Of a DNA stretch of 64,000 nt, positions 18,386 to 25,587 are shown piece by piece (the stretch's first letter is position 1; each line of letters opens with the position of its first letter). The notes under the pieces were generated by a model that was not told the DNA's origin, searched no databases, and was given only the letters and a program-made list of their open reading frames with translations. The translations under genes were made by a program, and so were the position numbers. This DNA comes from Ascidiimonas meishanensis. GTDB lineage: Bacteria > Bacteroidota > Bacteroidia > Flavobacteriales > Flavobacteriaceae. The stretch covers positions 1 through 64,000 of the forward strand of contig NZ_JBBEXD010000003.1 in the NCBI RefSeq assembly GCF_037782385.1. The letters are read 5' to 3'.

Positions 18386-18928
18386 ATGAGTTTTTTTGAT
18401 ATGATACTTGGAGGTATCTTATTATTTGGGATAATTAGAGGATTGTTAAGAGGGCTATTTGTAGAAATAGCAGCCTTGTTTGCCGTTACCTTTGGGATAT
18501 ATGGGGCTATTCATTTTTCGTATTTTTTAGGAGATTATCTTGCAGATATAGTTGATTGGAAAGAGAAGTATATAAACCTTACTGCTTTCTCTGTCACCTT
18601 CACTATCATTGTTTTTGCAGTAGCCTACTCTGGAAAGCTACTCACTAAAGTGGCAGATTTTGCATCATTAGGTTTTTTAAATAAGCTTTTGGGAGCTTTA
18701 TTTGGAGGGCTCAAGTTGGCTGTTATTGCAGGAGCGGTATTAGTATTTTTTGATAAAACCAATAATACTATTGAATTCGTAGACAAAGAAACCACCGATA
18801 AATCTATATTGTATGAGCCAGTTAAAGAGTTGGGCTCATTTGTGTTTTCTTGGGTACTCAAAGAAAAGAGGAAAGAAGAGGATAGGAAAGATGAGAATCT
18901 CAATATGGATGCCCCCATCGCTGATTAG
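18386..18928 (+). CDS. CvpA-family membrane protein
   Basis: The 180-residue protein has four membrane segments and the CvpA opening MSFFDMILGGILLFGIIRGL. CvpA proteins are inner-membrane proteins first linked to colicin V export and more generally to envelope and biofilm functions. The C-terminal tail is charged (KEKRKEEDRKDENL). It is preceded by two consensus -7 elements. Confidence 0.85.
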   Translation: MSFFDMILGGILLFGIIRGLLRGLFVEIAALFAVTFGIYGAIHFSYFLGDYLADIVDWKEKYINLTAFSVTFTIIVFAVAYSGKLLTKVADFASLGFLNKLLGALFGGLKLAVIAGAVLVFFDKTNNTIEFVDKETTDKSILYEPVKELGSFVFSWVLKEKRKEEDRKDENLNMDAPIAD

Positions 18929-19131
18929 GTTTTTTAATCGTTGGGAAATACAAAAAATAAAAGAGTATCAAAATGCTTTCTATAGACCTCTTCTGTTTTG
19001 CTGATGCAATACGCGGGTGAAATTGGCTGTTTTCTTCATAGATATCAAGATAGAAATAAAAAGTCTAATTTCTCGACCAAATTTTAAAAAACACTCAATA
19101 AAGTCTGTAAAAATCCAACTAGTAAAAAAAC

Positions 19132-19365
19132 CTAGAAAGGGGAGGCCTCATTCAGGATTTCTTTTTTAGAAGCAATAATAGCGGTAATAAAAGCAGCGCT
19201 AACAACGGTCATAGGGGCGGTGGGAAGGTTAATTAGTGTGGGTGTGCCACCAAATAGCGCCAAAATTCCATTAAACATGGCTCCGTAAATTCTCGCTCCG
19301 GTTCCAAGACCAGATTGTATAGCAGATGCATTTTCTTTAGTATGGGAAAACAATGTTTTCACCAA
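19132..19365 (-). pseudogene. Relic of a BicA-like SulP bicarbonate transporter
   Basis: The only open reading frame encodes 77 residues, of which GARIYGAMFNGILALFGGTP, TLINLPTAPMTVVSAAF and ITAIIA closely match the second to fourth membrane segments of SulP/BicA transporters (family motif GGTPTLISxPTGPMTVV). The first helix and everything after about residue 70 of a normal 550-residue transporter are absent, and I find no continuation in other frames. It lies 80 bp downstream of the SbtA-like gene on the same strand, so it may be the stump of a neighbour. An intact SulP transporter is at 22.8-24.4 kb. Confidence 0.65.
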
Positions 19366-19445
19366 CCCATAATTTAATTAAAGACATCTAATCAAAGATT
19401 ATAGTAATTTATTTCTCTGGAAATTTAAAAGCTTAGTAACCTCTT

Positions 19446-20408
19446 TTAGGTGTTTTGTACAATTGAGAAGTAGATAGGCATTCCTACAGTGATATTAAAT
19501 GGAAATGTTACAGCCAAGGCCATAGGTAAAAAAAGCCCTGGATTGGCTTTGGGAACTGTTATTTTCATAGCGGCAGGAACGGCAATGTAAGATGCGCTTG
19601 CAGCTAAAATAGAAAATATGAATCTATTGGAAACATCGGGTGTTATCCAACCGCTTATTACGGCAACTATGCAACCATTAATTAAAGGAATAAGAATGGC
19701 AAAGGCAAAAGGAAACCAACCCTTAGCCACAAGAGCGTTTAATTTGCGACCACTAATAATCCCCATATCTAAAAGAAAAATAGCTAGAAATCCTTTAAAA
19801 ATATCATTGGTAAAAGGTTTTATGCCTTCTGCCTGCTCCGCACTTGCCATAAATCCAATCACCAGACTTCCCATAATTAAAAGTACACTACCATTTACTA
19901 AAGAATGCTTAAATGCCGTACGTTTTTTTATACTGGTTTCGGCATCTTTGTTGTAAATGGAAATTAGAATAAGCCCACCAATAATAGCCGGTGATTCCAT
20001 TAGTGCCATAATGGCTACCATATGGCCGTGAAGTTCTAGGTTTTGTACTTCAAGATACGAAACTGCTGTTACAAAGGTTACAGCACTAACGGAACCATAG
20101 GCAGCTGCAATGGCACCCGCATCAAATATATTTAGCTTTTTTCTTAGTATAAAAAAAGAATACAGAGGTATTAAAAGGGCAATAAAAATACCAAAAAGCA
20201 TAGACCAAACAATTTCAGCTGTAAAGCCTCCGTGAGATAATTCCTGACCTCCTTTGAAACCAATGGAAAATAAAAGATAAAGAGAAATAAACTTTGAAGA
20301 ATTAGGAGGAATTTCTAGATCGCTTTTAACTAAAACTGCAATAATTCCAAGGATAAAAAAGAGTAGAGCAGGGTTTGTTAGATTATCAATTAATAAATCT
20401 AAATTCAT
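19446..20408 (-). CDS. SbtA-like sodium-dependent bicarbonate transporter
   Basis: This 320-residue inner-membrane protein has about ten membrane segments and belongs to the SbtA family of Na+/bicarbonate symporters. Family features include the N-terminal FKGGQELSHGG segment and the central GAIAAAYGSVSAVTFVTAVSYLE region. It is slightly shorter than cyanobacterial SbtA (about 370). No PII-like SbtB is seen beside it; two small genes lie upstream after a GC-rich hairpin. With the nearby carbonic anhydrase and SulP genes it suggests bicarbonate uptake, probably anaplerotic. Confidence 0.85.
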   Translation of the reverse strand: MNLDLLIDNLTNPALLFFILGIIAVLVKSDLEIPPNSSKFISLYLLFSIGFKGGQELSHGGFTAEIVWSMLFGIFIALLIPLYSFFILRKKLNIFDAGAIAAAYGSVSAVTFVTAVSYLEVQNLELHGHMVAIMALMESPAIIGGLILISIYNKDAETSIKKRTAFKHSLVNGSVLLIMGSLVIGFMASAEQAEGIKPFTNDIFKGFLAIFLLDMGIISGRKLNALVAKGWFPFAFAILIPLINGCIVAVISGWITPDVSNRFIFSILAASASYIAVPAAMKITVPKANPGLFLPMALAVTFPFNITVGMPIYFSIVQNT

Positions 20409-20472
20409 AATACTTTTTGGACTAAGTTATAGGCATCCAAACTGAATAAGAAGTGAATAGTTTCAATGCCAT

Positions 20473-20505
20473 AAGGGCGGGCTATCTATTCTGATGCCCG
20501 CCCTT
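20473..20505 (-). promoter_or_regulatory. GC-rich hairpin upstream of the SbtA-like gene
   Basis: AAGGGCGGGC (20473-20482) and GCCCGCCCTT (20496-20505) form a perfect 10-bp stem around a 13-nt loop, in the 166-bp gap between the small-gene pair and the SbtA-like start. No T-run follows on the minus strand, so it is not a clear terminator. It may be an mRNA stability or attenuation element. Confidence 0.55.
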
Positions 20506-20574
20506 TGGATAAGTAGACCTCTAAAAAGAATGAAGGTTCTTATGAAGCCAGACCAACTATAATAATTTTAACAC

Positions 20575-20844
20575 TTAATCTTTAGTTTCAATTTTGATGA
20601 CTGAATTAATAACTAATTTTTTATTTTCTTTTTCAGAGTTTTTAATGAGGTCAATCAAGTCATCGCGCATTGCGTTTAGTTGTTTTACCTTCATTGCAGA
20701 ATGTTTATCCTTTTTACCTGAAATCTCTTCGTTGGCAAAACATTTCAGGTTATGAAATTGTATTTTATGACCAAAAAGATTCAAAAGTATTTCTTTAGCT
20801 TCTGCTGGAGAAAACTCCCCTTCTATTAATTGAAAATTATCCAT
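20575..20844 (-). CDS. Small conserved protein, 89 aa, unknown function
   Basis: This 89-residue soluble protein starts LIEGEFSPAEAKEILLNLFG and continues IQFHNLKCFANEEISGKKDK; I recall related small Bacteroidota proteins in accessory positions but know no function. It overlaps the upstream gene by 8 bp, so the two are probably translated together. It shows no similarity to PII or SbtB, though it sits beside the transporter. Confidence 0.6.
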   Translation of the reverse strand: MDNFQLIEGEFSPAEAKEILLNLFGHKIQFHNLKCFANEEISGKKDKHSAMKVKQLNAMRDDLIDLIKNSEKENKKLVINSVIKIETKD

Positions 20845-21127
20845 TTATAGTTTGTATTTTTTTAATAAATAGTACGCAAAGAACAATGGTGAGTGCAATT
20901 AACAATCTTTGTGTAATTAGGTTATCCGTATGCATGAATAAATAAACTAAAGTGGGTAGAGTCATAGCTGAAATAGTAACAATTCCTTTCTGAATAAAAG
21001 AAGAGATAAAATCTTGCTTTTTACTATTTTCTTTATTTAATCTCATTTCCGGACTATTATTTTGAATTCTTTCCATAACACTTTTTTTATTTACATTTCT
21101 TTTACAAAGATCAGAAATATAATTCAT
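20837..21127 (-). CDS. Small membrane protein, two segments
   Basis: This 96-residue protein has a charged N terminus and two hydrophobic segments, GIVTISAMTLPTLVYLFM and RLLIALTIVLCVLFI. No known family is recognised. Its start codon lies inside a perfect palindrome shared with the divergent LysR promoter (21125-21142), so the LysR protein may control it. It overlaps the 89-residue gene downstream by 8 bp. Confidence 0.6.
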   Translation of the reverse strand: MNYISDLCKRNVNKKSVMERIQNNSPEMRLNKENSKKQDFISSFIQKGIVTISAMTLPTLVYLFMHTDNLITQRLLIALTIVLCVLFIKKIQTING

Positions 21128-21146
21128 AAATTTTTATTTATGTTTG
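21125..21146. promoter_or_regulatory. Perfect palindrome and -7 element between LysR and the small-gene pair
   Basis: CATAAAT (21125-21131), TTTT, ATTTATG (21136-21142) is a perfect dyad that overlaps the minus-strand start codon at 21127 and a TATGTTTG -7 element (21139-21146) for the LysR gene. The dyad has LysR-box character (T, 11 nt, A spacing within it). It would suit autoregulation and divergent control. Confidence 0.5.
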
Positions 21147-21170
21147 TAATGAAATGCATTAATAATATTT

Positions 21171-22091
21171 ATGAATTATACCTTAAACCAATTACGAGTC
21201 TTTTTAAAGATAACTCAGGAAAAGAGTGTTACCAAGGCTGCAGAGGAGCTGCATCTTACACAACCGGCAGTATCTATTCAGTTGAAGAACTTTCAGGATC
21301 AATTTGAAATTCCTTTAACAGAAGTAGTAGGAAGAAAGATTTACATAACAGATTTTGGGATGGAAATTGCTCAGGCTGCTGAAGCTATCTTAGACCAAGT
21401 TAATGCCATTAATTATAAAACAATGGCGTATAAAGGTCAGTTAACAGGTAAATTAAAGCTATCTGTGGTCTCCACAGGAAAATATGTGATGCCCTATTTT
21501 CTTACTGATTTTATGAAAAAACATCCTGGAATAGAATTGGTAATGGACGTAACTAATAAAAATCGTGTGATTAAAAGTTTAGAAAAAAATGAGGTAGATT
21601 TTTCTTTGGTTTCTATTTTACCGCAAACACCCAAAGTAGAGAAGTTAGATTTGTTGCAAAACAAATTATATCTCATAGGTAATAAGCCTTATGGGTTAAA
21701 AAAAGCAATGAAAGCGAAAGTTAAATTTAAGGAGCTTCCGTTCATCTTCAGGGAAGAAGGATCTGGTACGCGTCAAACAATGGAAAATTTTATAACACTT
21801 AATAAGATAGCGGTGTTAAAAAAAATGGAGCTAACCTCTAATGAAGCAGTTAAACAGGCTGTACTTGCGGGGCTAGGCTATTCTATTATGCCTCTTATTG
21901 GGATAAAAAACGAATTACTTAATAAATCCTTACATATTATACCAGTAGAAGGATTACCAATTACTACTACATGGAGTTTAATTTGGCTGAAGGAAAAAAA
22001 ACATGCGCCCGCTGCCAGCTCATTTCTAGAATTTCTTAATGAAGAGAAAATGAATATTTCTAAACATCATTTTAGTTGGTATGAGGAATGA
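21171..22091 (+). CDS. LysR-family transcriptional regulator
   Basis: The 306-residue protein has the N-terminal winged helix (LNQLRVFLKITQEKSVTKAA, LHLTQPAVSIQLKNF) and a periplasmic-binding-protein-like effector domain. Its position, divergent from the SbtA-side genes and convergent with the carbonic anhydrase/SulP genes, resembles CmpR/CcmR/RbcR-type control of carbon uptake; that link is contextual. A hairpin lies just beyond its stop. Confidence 0.9.
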   Translation: MNYTLNQLRVFLKITQEKSVTKAAEELHLTQPAVSIQLKNFQDQFEIPLTEVVGRKIYITDFGMEIAQAAEAILDQVNAINYKTMAYKGQLTGKLKLSVVSTGKYVMPYFLTDFMKKHPGIELVMDVTNKNRVIKSLEKNEVDFSLVSILPQTPKVEKLDLLQNKLYLIGNKPYGLKKAMKAKVKFKELPFIFREEGSGTRQTMENFITLNKIAVLKKMELTSNEAVKQAVLAGLGYSIMPLIGIKNELLNKSLHIIPVEGLPITTTWSLIWLKEKKHAPAASSFLEFLNEEKMNISKHHFSWYEE

Positions 22092-22110
22092 TGAGTTTTA
22101 AACAAGTAGA

Positions 22111-22140
22111 AGGTACTTCATGTTTTACATAAAGTACCCT
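22111..22140. terminator. Possible bidirectional terminator between LysR and carbonic anhydrase
   Basis: GGTACTT (22112-22118) pairs with AAGTACC (22132-22138) around a 13-nt loop, in the 66-bp gap between two convergent genes. The tail after the stem is only partly T-rich, so this is moderate evidence. Confidence 0.4.
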
Positions 22141-22157
22141 TTGTATGTGACTTTTTA

Positions 22158-22796
22158 CTAGAAATCAAATTTAAAGACTTTGTCCAAGCTATCTGCATTA
22201 GACATAGATACATTTAAATCTTTAACAAGTCCATTATGAAGTTCGTATACCCAACCGTGAAGCTGCAAGTCTTGTCCGTTTTTCCATGCTCTCTGAATAA
22301 TAGAAGTCTTTGCAAGATCATGTACTTGCTCTTTCACATTTAGTTCAACCATTCTATCAAAACGTGCTTTTTCGTCACTTATAGCATTCAATTCTTCCTG
22401 ATTCATTTTATACACATCTTTAATATGACGTACCCAATTATTAATGAGTCCTAAAGATTTATTGCTCATAGCAGCTTGTACGCCCCCACATCCATAGTGT
22501 CCGCAAATAATAATATGCTTTACTTGTAATGCGCCCACAGCATAATCTAAGACACTCAACATATTCATATCTGTATGTATTACCATATTGGCAATATTTC
22601 TATGTACAAAAACTTCTCCGGGTTTTGTTCCTGTAATTTGATTTGCAGGAACGCGGCTATCTGCACAACCAATCCATAATAGTGGTGGATTTTGCCCTTT
22701 TGCTAAGTTGGTGAAGAATTCTGGATCTTGAGCGGTTTGTTTTGCAACCCATTCTTTGTTATTGTCAATTAGTTTTCTGTAAAATTCTTTAGACAT
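22158..22796 (-). CDS. can: Beta-class carbonic anhydrase
   Basis: This cytosolic zinc enzyme interconverts CO2 and bicarbonate. The zinc ligands are Cys44 (with Asp46 and Arg48 in CADSRVP) and His100-Cys103 (GHYGCGG). The 212-residue length is typical. The gene starts 29 bp after the SulP transporter stop, so transporter and enzyme are probably co-expressed, a recurring bicarbonate-handling pair. Confidence 0.93.
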   Translation of the reverse strand: MSKEFYRKLIDNNKEWVAKQTAQDPEFFTNLAKGQNPPLLWIGCADSRVPANQITGTKPGEVFVHRNIANMVIHTDMNMLSVLDYAVGALQVKHIIICGHYGCGGVQAAMSNKSLGLINNWVRHIKDVYKMNQEELNAISDEKARFDRMVELNVKEQVHDLAKTSIIQRAWKNGQDLQLHGWVYELHNGLVKDLNVSMSNADSLDKVFKFDF

Positions 22797-22825
22797 TTCT
22801 TTTCAATTAATCGTTAATGGTTTGT

Positions 22826-24403
22826 TTAGTTAGCAGGGCGAAGCCTGAAAAATTCAATGTAACTTGGCGGATTTTCTACGACACCTAGTTCTGAAATAAG
22901 CTTAATATTAATGTTTCTATTCTTGGCTTTTTCAGAGAAATCTTCAAGAATTTCAACAATATCATGATCTAGATAACGAGTGCTTCTTACATCTAATTCA
23001 AGATACGTATTTTCAGGAAGATTATCCAACACCTTCAAAATTGTTGCTTTATTAAAAAAGGTAACTTCTTCTGCTAGGCGCATTTTTATTTTATGTACAC
23101 CATTACTCACATCTTCAATGTGCAAAAAATGAGTGTTTTGATAGCTTTTGATAAGAATGACAACAATAGCAACACCTAACCCTAAACCAATTCCCACTAA
23201 AAGATCGGTAAAAACAATGCCCGTTACAGTTACGGTAAATGGAATAAATTGTTTCCACCCTAATTGATACATCTTTTTGAATAATGCCGGTTTTGCTAGT
23301 TTATACCCAACAATGAATAAAATGGCTGCCAAAACCGAAAGAGGAATCATATTAAGCAAGCGCGGAATCAAAATAACTGAGATAAGCAGTAGAAACCCGT
23401 GAATAATTGCTGAAAGCTTGGTTTTTCCTCCCGATTGTATGTTAGCCGAACTACGAACAATTACTTGAGTTATGGGTAAGCCACCTATCATACCTGAAAT
23501 AATGTTACCTGTGCCTTGTGCTAGCAGTTCCTTATTAGTGGGAGTCACTCTTTTTTCCGGATCTAATTTATCTGTAGCTTCTACACACAATAAGGTTTCT
23601 AAACTGGCTACCAAAGCAATCGTAAAAGCTGTAATCCAGATTTCTGGATTTGTAATAGCACTAAAATTTGGAAAACTAAATTGCCCTAAAAAGGAATCAA
23701 TACCTTCAGGAATAGGAACACTCACTAAATGGTCTTGAGAAATACCAAGCGTCTCTGAATCTTTCGTTACAAAAAAGTAGATGATCCCTACAACAACTGC
23801 TACCAATGGTCCCTGAATAAGTCTAAATATTTTCGATTTTTTAGTCAGTACTTTGTCCCACAAAATTAAAATTGCGAGCCCTATAACCGCAATAATTGTT
23901 GCACCAGGGCTTATATAATTTATAGAGTTGAATATTTCAGAGAATGTATTTTCACCATCTACTTGAAAAAAAGCAAAATCGCCTTCAGGATCTACATCAT
24001 AGCCAAAAAAGTGTGGTATTTGTTTAAGAATGATGATGATACCTATTCCTGTGAGCATTCCTTTAATAACGGAAGAAGGGAAGTAGTAACCAATAACACC
24101 TGCTTTTAGAAAACCAAAAATTATTTGAATTATACCACCTAAAACAACAGCTAGTAAGAAGTTTTGATAACCTCCTAAAGTACCTATAGCCACTAAAACA
24201 ATAGCAGCAAGTCCGGCTGCTGGACCGCTTACACCTATTTGAGAACCACTAAGTGATCCCACAATAATTCCACCAACAATACCAGCAATAAGGCCTGAAA
24301 ATAAGGGTGCTCCACTGGCTAAAGCGATACCAAGGCATAAAGGTAGTGCCACAAAAAACACCACTATACTCGCCGGAAAATCGGCTTTAATACTTTTAAA
24401 CAT
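22826..24403 (-). CDS. SulP-family anion transporter with STAS domain
   Basis: This 525-residue protein has about ten or more membrane segments in the SulP pattern (VVFFVALPLCLGIALASG, SGSQIGVSGPAAGLAAIV) and a C-terminal STAS domain at about residues 430-520 (LELDVRSTRYLDHDIVEIL). SulP proteins move sulfate, bicarbonate or other anions; pairing with carbonic anhydrase favours bicarbonate. It heads the two-gene unit with the carbonic anhydrase and is preceded by a palindrome. Confidence 0.9.
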   Translation of the reverse strand: MFKSIKADFPASIVVFFVALPLCLGIALASGAPLFSGLIAGIVGGIIVGSLSGSQIGVSGPAAGLAAIVLVAIGTLGGYQNFLLAVVLGGIIQIIFGFLKAGVIGYYFPSSVIKGMLTGIGIIIILKQIPHFFGYDVDPEGDFAFFQVDGENTFSEIFNSINYISPGATIIAVIGLAILILWDKVLTKKSKIFRLIQGPLVAVVVGIIYFFVTKDSETLGISQDHLVSVPIPEGIDSFLGQFSFPNFSAITNPEIWITAFTIALVASLETLLCVEATDKLDPEKRVTPTNKELLAQGTGNIISGMIGGLPITQVIVRSSANIQSGGKTKLSAIIHGFLLLISVILIPRLLNMIPLSVLAAILFIVGYKLAKPALFKKMYQLGWKQFIPFTVTVTGIVFTDLLVGIGLGLGVAIVVILIKSYQNTHFLHIEDVSNGVHKIKMRLAEEVTFFNKATILKVLDNLPENTYLELDVRSTRYLDHDIVEILEDFSEKAKNRNINIKLISELGVVENPPSYIEFFRLRPAN

Positions 24404-24420
24404 AATAGAATGAAATTAAG

Positions 24421-24440
24421 GATCGTTTGTGTAAACGATC
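24421..24440. promoter_or_regulatory. Palindrome upstream of the SulP gene
   Basis: GATCGTTT (24421-24428), GTGT, AAACGATC (24433-24440) is a perfect 8-bp dyad, 18 bp upstream of the SulP start codon. It could be an operator, a leader-RNA hairpin or a weak terminator for the preceding gene; there is no strong T-run. Confidence 0.5.
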
Positions 24441-24474
24441 GAGTTGAAATTGAGAATTTTCTTAGATTAAAAGA

Positions 24475-24771
24475 TTAACTCAATAATTCTGGAGGAGGTA
24501 AATAAATCTCTGGAAACAAGTATGCATATTTTTCAGGAGCATCTATCCATATGGATGTTAGTAAATATGAAGAACTAGTAATAACACTCAGCACAGTATC
24601 AAAAACAATCTTTTCTTTCTCCAATTCTTTTTCTTGTTTCTCTTGCTTTTCTTCTTCAGAAAGATCAAAAACTAAAACAGCATCTTGATCTACCAAATTG
24701 ATAATAGATGGTAATAGCATTGCTGTCATTAGCGTAAAAGAAAATAATATGGTGAAATAAGAACGCATCAT
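24475..24771 (-). CDS. Hypothetical small membrane-anchored or secreted protein
   Basis: From MMRSYF the product has one hydrophobic N-terminal segment (FTILFSFTLMTAMLLPSII), then an acidic EK-rich stretch (EEEKQEKQEKELEKEK), then a hydrophobic C-terminal part ending PPPELLS. The start at 24771 is chosen because the hydrophobic segment begins at once; a Met five codons upstream is possible. No function can be assigned. It lies between the Bat operon and the SulP gene on the same strand. Confidence 0.5.
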   Translation of the reverse strand: MMRSYFTILFSFTLMTAMLLPSIINLVDQDAVLVFDLSEEEKQEKQEKELEKEKIVFDTVLSVITSSSYLLTSIWIDAPEKYAYLFPEIYLPPPELLS

Positions 24772-24825
24772 TTCACTAATATACAAAAATAAAAGAGTTA
24801 CTATTAATTAATGAAATAAGAATTA

Positions 24826-25581
24826 CTAAAAGTCTTTAATTTCTTTAATAACCGAAGATTTTAACCAGCCAATCTTTCCATCAGCAAGGCGGATTTTTTT
24901 CCATCCCTCATAAGATTCCTCTACTTGTACTTTGGTGCCTTCATGCAAGGTAAAAACAGATGCGCTACCTTCATTGGGTTCAGCCTTTACAATAGTTTCT
25001 TCTGCAAATACAATTGCGGGGCGTTTATTTTGAATAGCGTTGTATTCGTAAAAGGCCATGCTTATAGCAAAAATACCAAGCCCCAAAAATAAAAAACTGG
25101 CTATAAAAGCAATCCGTTTTAAACGCTGCCGATAAAGAAAGTAGTAAGTTAGAAAAAGTCCTGTGAATAAGAATACACTCACGATAGCTAGAATAGCCCA
25201 ATTATGATAGGATAATTTACCAATACTACGTTCTATGAGTTTAGAAAATCCGGTGGGTGGTAGAGGTTCAATAACATCAATTGCCATATTTCTAGCAAAT
25301 GAAATGTTGTTTAAAACATCTTCATCAGTAGGACTAAGTAGTAATGCCTTTTCATAGTAGAAAATACTTGGAGCAATATGATTAAGTTTGTAATGCGCAT
25401 TTCCAAGATTATAATATAATGCTGCAGAATGCTTTTTATCTGCAAGAATAGCTTCATAAGCTACAATAGCTTCTTCAAATTTCCCATCATTATAGAGAGC
25501 TGTTGCCTTGTTAAAGGTTTCATTATTCTGGCCAAAAGAAAAAAGAGGCAGCAATAGGACAATAAGAAATATTTTTTTCAT
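24826..25581 (-). CDS. batE: BatE, TPR and SH3-like protein
   Basis: The 251-residue protein has a signal peptide, TPR repeats at about residues 18-95 (YNLGNAHYKLNHIAPSIFYY), two membrane segments around residues 130-185 and a C-terminal bacterial SH3-like domain (EGTKVQVEESYEGWKKIRL). This layout and its place after batD identify BatE of the aerotolerance operon. It starts 6 bp before the batD stop region and ends the operon. Confidence 0.82.
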   Translation of the reverse strand: MKKIFLIVLLLPLFSFGQNNETFNKATALYNDGKFEEAIVAYEAILADKKHSAALYYNLGNAHYKLNHIAPSIFYYEKALLLSPTDEDVLNNISFARNMAIDVIEPLPPTGFSKLIERSIGKLSYHNWAILAIVSVFLFTGLFLTYYFLYRQRLKRIAFIASFLFLGLGIFAISMAFYEYNAIQNKRPAIVFAEETIVKAEPNEGSASVFTLHEGTKVQVEESYEGWKKIRLADGKIGWLKSSVIKEIKDF

Positions 25582-25587
25582 AATGGC

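Noticed and set aside
18813..19004. Open frame on the plus strand across the CvpA end.
   Set aside because: It is a shifted reading of the CvpA-family gene tail with no family features.
20575..20844. SbtB (PII-like) partner of the SbtA-like transporter.
   Set aside because: The 89-residue product has no PII-type T-loop or nucleotide motif.
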